Both the position numbers and the translations under genes were made by a program. The notes below the pieces were generated by a model. The model did no database searches. It was not told the DNA's origin and was given only the letters and a program-made list of their open reading frames with translations. Of a stretch of 64,000 nt of DNA, positions 56,695 to 64,000 are shown piece after piece; positions within the stretch are counted from its first letter, which is position 1, and every line of letters begins with the position of its first letter. This DNA comes from Zantedeschia hybrid cultivar (Eukaryota > Streptophyta > Magnoliopsida > Alismatales > Araceae): assembly GCA_030544215.1 (NCBI GenBank), contig JARZZO010000012.1, positions 39,347,194-39,411,193 on the forward strand, given 5' to 3'.

Positions 56695-57620
56695 CTCAAG
56701 TTTCCATACAAAGGATGGATTATAGAGTAACGAGCATGCCAATCCTTGCTGCTACTCACTCTTTGAACATCAAACCTACTCCTTTACCTGGCCGACAACT
56801 TATTTTGTCGGTATTACAGGTCTATTCTCCTTCGGCTGATCCTTTGACAATCACCATACATGTTCCTTGTCCAATCAATGCTGTGAAGAGGGGGAACTGC
56901 ATGAGTACCCCTGGCTGGGACATCATGATGAAGGGTGGTTACCGACTTGGAAAAGACCTGGGCACACAACTACAGGGTATAACTAAGCCTATCAAAGGCA
57001 ACAGAAGGATACCTAGTAATGGTCTGGGCTATAGGCCAGCAAGGGTGAGGCATCACATTGCTCAGCAGCAGGAAGATGAAGACAGTAAGAAATTCTGGAA
57101 GACAATGACCACACCGTGCAAAGAAAACCGGAATCCCTTGACTTGGACCCTATATACACACCTCATTAAGGGACCTGTGATTAATGCTGACAATGATAAC
57201 ACGGTGGTAATCACTTCCCACTTCGACTTACATGGCATATATGAGAGAGATTTAGCCAGGCACTGTTATGAGTTGTTGACGTACCAATCCTTGGAGGCTT
57301 TGCAGCCAATGAAAAAGAGGAAAGTCCAAGACCCCGAATGTGAGTGGTACCGTTGGTTCGATATATGGGACCTATACATTGCCCTCAATAGACTGTTCCT
57401 TGATCCCTCAAAACTGAAGTGGCCGCCACTAATAGATGAACTGATTGAAGGACCTGGGGCCATTTTTGATAAGAGAATCCTGCTGAGCGAGGAGACTGAC
57501 GAAGGGGAGCCTGATGACTCCTATCAACCTGGCCTAGATTCACCACTGATCTTCTCTGGAGGGGAAGCTATCCCCATCATGTTTTCACCCTCCACAAACT
57601 GTTCCGCACTCTACTCTTGA
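56691..57620 (+). pseudogene. Region between protease and RT with a G-patch, Ogre-like
   Basis: This 309-codon open frame holds a G-patch-like motif: GWDIMMKGGYRLGKDLG, QGI, then GLGYRPAR (about 56909-57046). A G-patch between protease and RT is a feature of Ogre-type elements. The rest (DLHGIYERDLARHCYELL, then a Trp-rich YRWFDIWDLYIAL) has no function I know. It starts by a frame change from protease, so the real product is a polyprotein segment. A single long clean frame in a decayed element is notable. Confidence 0.75.
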
Positions 57621-58219
57621 CCCCGACTTGGTCGAGGGTCATTACTGAACATATACCTCGGGATCCGTCCATCATTATCACTCTGTCCCCACGGGACCTC
57701 CTCCCTCAGATCCCTCTCGACCCTTAGAGAATTTATGATCTGATCTGGCCCAATCCTTTGGCCTTGGTGTCTTTACCTCATCCTCCTCCTTTCCATATTT
57801 ACTCTTGTTTTAAGATTAACACTTAAAATCTCCAAAAAAAAACGCCAATTTGGCAACTTCCTCCTCTCACATCCTCATTGAGCCCATGGCATGGGTCACT
57901 CAAGCAAGATTCTCTTCTAGATCTGCTTTACCCCTCCTCTCGAGAGAATTCACCTGTATCACATCCTGTATCCCTTGATTTTTATCCTTCCTCGTCCTCA
58001 TTAGATCAGGATAGAGAGTCTAGTTGTAGGGAGTCTAGTTCTAGGCAGGTTAGTCAGGTTAGGAAGTCTAAGGGTAGACAAGTTCTAGATAGATACCTCT
58101 AGGATCTAGGTTTAAGATGCCTTTCTTGCTCTCAAATTCCCCAACTGTTAGAGAATCCTATTCAGCCAGAAGAATGTGAAGTCGATGAGTTAGTCGATGA
58201 CGGGTATGGGGTATATGAA
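57621..58219 (+). other. Low-complexity linker of the Ogre-like pol
   Basis: Stops occur in all three forward frames. The segment around 57920-58100 encodes Ser/Arg-rich residues. I see no domain in it. Confidence 0.55.
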
Positions 58220-59469
58220 TTGTTACATGAGAAAGACCCCATTACTGAAGATGAGGAAGATGACGAGGACGCGGCGGAGGCGTATGCCAATAGAGTGAAG
58301 AGATTTGATGAACCCTCAACCGCCGTAGAAGAGCCTACCAAAGAGATTAATCTAGGAACTGAAGACGATCCTGAGGTTGTCCTCGTCAGTAAAAAACTTT
58401 CTGAAGCAGATGAGGAGGCAGTGGTCCAAGTTCTCAGAGACTATAAGGATACTTTCGTGTAGAGCTATGAAGACATGCCGGGGTTAGATTCTTCCTTAGT
58501 GGAGCATCAATTAACATTGAAAGATGGAGCTAGCCCGATCAAGCAGAAATTAAAGCGATTCCACCCTCAGATAACTTTGAAGATGAAAGAAGAGGTCGAT
58601 AAGTTGTATAAAGCCAAATTCATTAGAGTTATCCTATATCCGCAATGGATGGCTAATATAGTCCTGGTTATGAAGAAAGACGGGAAGGTTAGAATATGTA
58701 TTGACTTCCAAGATATGAACCTGACATATCTTAAGGATGACTTTTCATTGCCTCATATAGACGTACTCATAGAAAACACAACTGGTAATGAAACACTGTC
58801 ATTCATAGATGGCTTCTCAGGGTATAACCAAATTAAATTAGCTGAAGAAGATCAAGAAAGACGTCATTCACTACACCATGGGGCACTTACTATTATATTG
58901 TCATGCCGTTTGGACTGAAGAATATTAGAGCCACCTATCAGAGGGGTATGATGGCTATATTTCATGACATGATGCATATTAATTTGTAAATGTATGTGGA
59001 TGACTTATTGGTGAAGTCTAAAACCAAAGCTAAGCACGTAGAACTTCTGGCAAAGGTTTTGGAAACGTTAAGAGAATATCAATTGAAAATGAATCCAAAG
59101 AAGTGTGTATTTGGTGTCTTGTCGAAGAAGTTGTTAGGATTCATAGTAAGCAAACGGGGCATTGAGATCGATCCCAACAAGGCCAAAGCTATTATAGAAT
59201 TGCCACCTCCCAAGAATTTGAAAGAGCTGAAAGGATTGATCAGGTGGTTGCAGTTTATTCGCCGCTTTGTCTCCCAGCACTCACAAAGGTGTAAGCCGTT
59301 TTACGAGCTTACTAAGTCGAAAGTTAAGTTTGATTGGGATGATAAGTATCAGGAGGCATTCGATGGATTGAAGACATATCTAACAAGTCCTCCTGTTTTG
59401 AGATCACCATCTCCAGACAAACCTTTGATTTTATATATTTCTATCCTGGTGTGGTGGAGGCTGCTTTAG
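58220..59469 (+). pseudogene. pol: Ogre-like reverse transcriptase
   Basis: An acidic linker (58220-58460) leads to TAG at 58460-58462, where the usual residue is Trp. The RT follows: HQLTLKDGASPIKQKLKRF, WMANIVLVMKKDGKVRICID, LSFIDGFSGYNQIKLAEED. A frameshift at about 58860-58880 is followed by MPFGLKNIRATYQR. TAA at 58987-58989 precedes the catalytic box YVDD (58993-59004). The thumb region continues with LLGFIVSKRGIEIDP. Catalytic aspartates are intact. Confidence 0.92.
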
Positions 59470-59837
59470 CACAAGAAGATGAAGAAGGGAAAGAGAGGGC
59501 AGCCTTCTATCTCTCTAAACTTCTCAACCCCGCAGAATAGAGATACACAGTGATAGAGAAGACTTATGCTGCATTAGTATGGGTGGTTTAGAAGCTGAAG
59601 CACTATTTTCTGGCCCATGAAGTACATCTCATCGCTTGGACGAATCCAATCAAATTCCTTCTTAAGAAATCAGTCCTCACTGATAGGTTAGCGCGTTGGC
59701 AGAACTTTCTATCTCAATTCGATATCATCTACATTCAGTAGAAAGCAATCAAAAGCTATGCGATAGTAAAACATCTTGCTCATCACCCTCTTCCTTGTTT
59801 TGATCCAGTTCGATCGGAGTTTCTAGATGAGGAACTA
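59470..59837 (+). pseudogene. pol: Ogre-like RNase H
   Basis: After a frameshift near 59455 the RNase H reads EERAAFYLSKLLNPAE-type sequence, with stops near 59540, 59590 and 59740. TNPIKFLLKKSVLTDRLARW (59642-59701) and LSQFDIIYI are the best-kept parts. Confidence 0.75.
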
Positions 59838-60440
59838 ATGTCCATAGACAGAATCAAAGACGATATGTGGACTTTACATTTTGATGGAGCTCTGAACTCT
59901 CATGGTAAGGGTATTGACATTGTTCTCCTATCACCTGAAGGTGTCACTATTCCTCAAACCTTTCAGCTTGCTTTTCATGTTACCAACAACATAGCTGAAT
60001 ATGAGGCTCTTCTTGCCGGTCTCGAGGCTGTTTATTTGCATGGTGCCACCAAATTGCAAATTGTAGGTGATAGTTAATTAATCCTTCGCCAAATGCTTAC
60101 CAAGTATCGCACCCTTGATCCCAAACTCAAGCCTTATCAGGAACTCACTTCAGCTTATGTCAAGCTTTTCACCAAATTGATCTTCGTCTATGTTCCTCGG
60201 AATCAGAACATTCTAGCTAATGCTTTAGCTTCTCTCGCATCATCCCTGAATTTCCCAATTAGCAGACAATCTGAATCAATTATCATGCATAGGTGTCTCT
60301 CTCATGCTATAGAGAGCCCTTCTTTTCTTAAGGTTAAGGAGAAAGTGCTGAAGAAGGTCAGAGATGGAGATATTGTGGAGAAGCGAGAAATTATGCTATT
60401 GGAACTGCAAGAAGAGATGGATGATGAAGAGAAACCATGA
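59838..60440 (+). pseudogene. pol: Ogre-like second RNase H, catalytic position altered
   Basis: The archaeal-type RNase H has DDMWTLHFDGALNSHG (first Asp), NNIAEYEALLAGL (Glu), IVGDS (second Asp) and a TAA at 60075-60077. The last acidic site reads ILANALASLAS (about 60213), with Asn where ADALA is usual; in the Tat copy at about 10980 the Asp is present. The stop and this change would both disable it. Confidence 0.85.
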
Positions 60441-61376
60441 TACTATGAAATTGCCAAATACTGTGAAGATCAATCGTACCCTGAAGAAGCCACAACTGAG
60501 GAGAAAAAGCTATCAAAAGAGTTGCTCAGAGATACACCCTAGTTGGAGGAGAACTTTATAAACGAGGTTTTGACGGTGTTCTCTTGAGATGTTTAGATGA
60601 AGATGAGCTTTAGAAAATCATGGAAAGAGCTCATGCTGGAGTTTGTGGTGGCCATGTTAATGGACAAATGTTATTTAAAAAGATCCTTAGACAAGGATAT
60701 TATTGGCCAACCATGAAAGAAGACTGTGTAGGGTATGTTCGTAGGTGTGCTAAGTGTCAACTTCATACCGACAAGATCCATTCCCCTGCGTCTTCAATCC
60801 ATCCTGTTTCCTCCCCATGGCTTTTCGCTATGTAGGCTTTCGATATCATTGGACCTTTTAGTTATCCCAATTCCGGCATTAAGCATAAATCATTTATTCT
60901 CACGGCAACGGAATACTTCACCAAGTGCACAGAAGCCGAAGCTTACACGGAAGTCAAAGCGTCTACAGTCTGCAAGTTTATTATGAAGAACATCATCACA
61001 AGATTTGAAATTCCAAGCACCATCGTCACCGACAATGGACCACAGTTCATATCACAAGAACTGAAGGACCTCTGCAACAGGTATAAAATTGCATATCCGC
61101 AAGACAATGGCCAAGTAGAGGCAACTAACAAGACTTTGATAAAAATCATCAAGAAAACGTGTGAATCTCATAAGTTTACAGACTTGGTAGAAAAATTGAT
61201 TGTGGCTCTATGGGCATACCGAACTTCAATCCGCACGCCCACTGGGCAGACTCCATATTCCTTAACGTTTGGAATGGAGGCAGTAGTTCCATACGAAATC
61301 CTCATCCCGTCCTTAAGAGTACTATTGAACAAGGAGTTTTCCATTGATGTGCACCGCTCAGTACTCCTAGCTTAAT
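60441..61376 (+). pseudogene. int: Ogre-like integrase, zinc finger and core
   Basis: The zinc finger has AHAGVCGGHVNGQML (His pair) and CAKCQLH (Cys pair, about 60762). TAG at 60833-60835 stands where Trp is expected before AFDIIGPF, which holds the first Asp. IVTDNGPQF (about 61024) gives the second Asp and GQVEATN (about 61111) the Glu. A short stretch between YKIA and YPQDNG appears deleted. ALWAYRTSIRTPTGQTPYSLTFG follows. The frame breaks near 61370. Confidence 0.9.
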
Positions 61377-61674
61377 AGAACTTTTAGACGAGAAAAGATG
61401 GTTAGCTGCTAATCATGCACGAGTATATCAAAACAGATTAGCACGTTTTTATCAAAAGAAAGTCGTTGAACGAAAATTCAAAGTTTGTGAAATGGTTGTT
61501 AAAAGAATCTTTGTAAAACCTGGTGGTCCGTGTTCTAAGCTCCAACACAATTGGGAAGGTCCTTATGTTATCTCGCATGCTTTTCCTGGTAACGCCTATC
61601 ATTTAGTCAATGCACAAGGGCAAGAATTAACTCATCCCTGGAATGGTCTCTATCTTAAGAAGTATCACCCTTAG
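61377..61674 (+). pseudogene. int: Ogre-like integrase C-terminus
   Basis: After a break the end of the polyprotein reads MVVKRIFVKPGG, NWEGPYVISHAFPGNAYHLV and NGLYLKKYHP, ending with TAG at 61672-61674. This is the usual integrase C-terminal beta-barrel and pol end in Tat/Ogre elements. Confidence 0.88.
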
Positions 61675-62275
61675 ATAAGTGTGTCGATCAGCATGGTGCA
61701 GGGACCAGTGGAGTCTGAAAATTTAGAAACTCAAATTTCCTTATTAGTCTTTGATCATTTAACTCAAACTCATTATTTCATCACACAAACATGTTTGGTT
61801 CGTGAGTAACAAGAGATGTAAAGTCCAAGGAATATCGAAAGTTTGACTAAGAGCGTAAAGTACAATTCATTCTTTTCAAACTCAACTTATGTTTTTACTC
61901 TCGGCCCACGATGTCGGAATGAGGCTTAGAATAGACTACTGAAAATACTCGTCATCTTAGTAGGAGGTTGTCATAAAAAAAAGGGTGAGATCTGCCCCAT
62001 ACAAAAGCAAAAGAAAAGAGGCAAAAAGCCAATACAAAAATTAAAAGGCCATTACATTACACCAAAAGGCCACAAAATCAAATAAAAGGAAGCACAAGGT
62101 CGATAAATACCCCGTAAAGTGAAAATGACCGAACCCCAACAGGTAATAGGATAAAGGAGGGACACCTTTCTAGGTCTCCAGAACCTTCTCGTAGGCTATC
62201 TAGACCAATTCTTCTCTTCTCTCTAAAGAGGCGTACTCTAAGCTTAAGGAATAGCTTAGGTTGACTAAGGGTCAG
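61675..62275 (+). other. 3' non-coding region of the Ogre-like element
   Basis: No gene is visible. The stretch 62010-62100 is A-rich with repeated AAAGGCCA-type words. No polypurine tract or LTR of this element follows before the Tekay LTR begins at 62276. Confidence 0.65.
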
Positions 62276-64000
62276 TGTAAGGATTGAGACTTTGGATCCG
62301 ATTATCGGGTCAAAATCGGGGTCGGATCCCTTGGTTTGGGCCCTTGTGGGGCTGGGGCGTCCGGTTGGGGGGACGCGTTTTAAATTGTGCTATGTGGGTG
62401 CCACGTAGGCTGGTTTTGGGCTGCGGGAGTACGGCCCCGGTCTTATCGTCTGAATGGCGTCTTGAATGGACGACGCCATTTAGAGTACGGCCCTGGCATG
62501 TCAGCGTATGACCCCGTCTTGTCATCTAATTGGCGTCGGTCTTGGACGATGCATTTTAGTTAGTTTTGGTTTGACCCTGCGAACCCTCCCTCCTTTTTCT
62601 CATTCTCTCTACTTCTTTCTCTCTCCTCCTCCTTATCTCCGAACCCCCAACATCCCCTTCCCCTTCTCCTTCCTTTCCTCTCCCCTTTCCTCCTCTCCCT
62701 CCACTCCATCAACCCCCCTAACTTCCACCACTACCATCACCATTTCCTCCGCGGCGTATTACTCTCTAGACGGCGGCCGACGTCCTGGTGGAGTAACGAC
62801 ATCCATGGCAGTACCGGCGGTGGTTCGTGGCGTGGCGGTACGGCGGCTAGGAGCTAGGAGGAGTTCAAGTAACGGAAGGGTAACGATCTCTGTTGTGTTT
62901 CGAGTAAAACCATGTTTTCTCTCTTTCAAGCATGTATAAGGGATTTTTGGGGTGAAAATGCTAATTTCACAAAATTAGGAATGGTAGGCTTTTAACGAGT
63001 ATTTGGATTCTCCTCCTCCTTCTCCATTTTGTGATGTTTTGTATGCAAATTAGGGGAGAAATCCCATTTTGTAACTCGGGGGAGGCTGGAGGGGAACTTG
63101 TCTGTGAGGGTTAAATGGCGTCTAGGGACAGCGACGCAATTTAAAAGGCAGCTTCCACCCGCGACGCTATTTATCCGAGATAATGGACTCTTTCTCTAGA
63201 TTGAATGGCGTCTAGGGACAACGACGTCATTTAAATGACTACTCTTCTGAATGACGTGATTTAGTTTGGATCACCCTGAGGCCTAATTCTGTTTCTGTTG
63301 TGATTAGACGACTAGGGATCGCGACGCCTTTTAAAAGGTGACTACCTTGTACGATGCGTTTTAGGCCATTCTGAGGCTAATTTTCGTATGAACCAGTTTA
63401 GGAGTCTTGAATGACGTCGGCCATAGGCGATGCGATTCAAGACAGAACTTCATTAATCCATGTAATTAACACGTGTTTACATTGTTAGATAGCTTGGTTA
63501 AAATGCATGCTTAAAACCATATTTCGAAGTTGAGGATTTCTACGTGATCGGATCGCACTGTGACGTGTTTTGTGCGATTGTGAACCTAGAGTGACAGTTG
63601 TTAGCGCTTAGGCACTCTGTGTCGATGTGGGAGTGACACGGCGCCGGTGTAGGAGTGGTGGGGTGACGCCTAGAGAGAGAGTCACCTAGTGTACTCTGGG
63701 GTATAGCTAGTACCGGTGTGGGAGTGGTACATTCGGAGTGTCACTCGTGCTGGAGGAAGCAGAACCACCTAGAGCCGGTCAGGCCGAAGTAGCCAGCGCG
63801 CTATCCGAGAAGTTGCTGTTTGGTTTCAGCGGGTCGATGTTTTTCGCGTTCGGCCGCGTGGTTTGTGTGTTTAGCTGAGACGCTAGTTGTGGACTCTGTG
63901 GTGAAGTGGTTTCAGAGTTGTGCATGTTACTGTTATGAATGCATGTGTTTTATATCGAAATCTGGGAGTTGTGTTTACTACTTTATTTTTTTAAATTGCC
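62276..64000 (+). repeat. LTR of a third Tekay-like element, runs off the window
   Basis: It begins TGTAAGGATTGAG at 62276 and is co-linear with the solo LTR 20826-22949 (start, pyrimidine-rich stretch, GTGTGGGAGTGGTAC blocks). By that comparison about 400 bp remain outside. Whether it is a 5' LTR or a solo LTR cannot be decided here. It carries at least nine 28-bp modules, with arms starting at 62453, 62529, 63114, 63144, 63204, 63234, 63304, 63334 and 63410. Confidence 0.9.

Larger units (their letters stand above)
23885..62275 (+). mobile_element. Ogre-like Ty3/gypsy retrotransposon, split by Copia-2, 3' LTR not in window
   Basis: The 5' LTR (23885-25083) is followed by a primer-binding site and a ~1-kb leader. 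After the Copia-2 insertion, gag, protease, a G-patch region, RT, RNase H, a second RNase H and integrase follow up to 61674, then a 3' non-coding stretch. Ogre/Tat relationship rests on the dual RNase H, the G-patch and the gag pattern FADRWRGMAEKI. It entered the Tekay-1 3' LTR at 23884. A Tekay LTR interrupts it at 62276, so its own 3' LTR and target duplication cannot be seen. Confidence 0.85.

Noticed and set aside
56691..57620. Host G-patch gene captured by the element
   Set aside because: A G-patch between protease and RT is a known feature of Ogre-type elements, and the frame is flanked on both sides by pol domains.
23885..62275. Integrated pararetrovirus or viral sequence
   Set aside because: LTRs, integrase, dual RNase H and target duplications of nested elements identify LTR retrotransposons; no movement-protein or coat-protein signature was seen.
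1..64000. Host protein-coding genes, tRNA or rRNA genes
   Set aside because: Every stretch with readable protein similarity belongs to a retroelement. The tRNA-like words are primer-binding sites. No cloverleaf or rRNA sequence was recognised by eye; tRNAscan-SE would settle this.

Overview
The window is a stack of nested LTR retrotransposons from a large, repeat-rich flowering-plant genome. I see no host gene, tRNA, rRNA or CRISPR array. The plant origin rests on the element lineages: a Tekay/Del-like Ty3/gypsy chromovirus, two Ty3/gypsy elements of the Tat/Ogre group (dual RNase H; one with an antisense gene, one with a G-patch), and Angela/TAR-like Ty1/copia elements. The species cannot be named from the sequence. 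Nearly all open frames are broken fragments of gag and pol.

Most boundaries were read directly as TG...CA LTR ends, primer-binding sites and 5-bp target-site duplications (TSDs). Left part: a Tekay-like element (5' LTR tail 1-465, gag 727-1276) is interrupted by Copia-1 (from 1277). Copia-1 is interrupted in its leader by a Tat-type element (4297-19250, TSD GATTT). That element's 5' LTR holds a solo copia LTR (5013-6599, TSD ACATC). Copia-1 resumes at 19251 and is cut off near 20256. The Tekay tail follows, then its 3' LTR from 20529, which contains a solo Tekay LTR (20826-22949) and is broken at 23884 by an Ogre-like element.

Right part: the Ogre-like element (LTR 23885-25083, leader to 26118, gag-pol 53589-61674) is split by Copia-2 (26119-53583, TSD ACCAT). 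Copia-2 is split by a minus-strand copia-derived element with decayed pol (29499-47788, TSD TATGC/TATGT). That element is split by a plus-strand copy of the same family (33171-42376, TSD AGATA). The nest is five elements deep. A further Tekay LTR starts at 62276 in the Ogre-like 3' region and runs off the window.

The Tat element encodes gag, protease, RT, RNase H, a second RNase H and integrase on the plus strand. A ten-copy 71-bp tandem repeat follows, then an opposite-strand gene of three readable coding exons whose promoter and first exon lie in a 1655-bp tandem duplication. Main unexplained structures: (1) about 30 copies of a 28-bp inverted-repeat module (9-bp arms, 10-bp spacer) in the LTRs of both the Tekay-like and the Ogre-like families, often in pairs about 30 bp apart; (2) four stem-loops just upstream of copia gag whose stems change sequence but stay paired; (3) arrays of AT-rich hairpins with 3-nt loops in every copia leader; (4) a copia-derived family that transposed although its gag and RT were already dead. 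All alignments and counts were made by eye.
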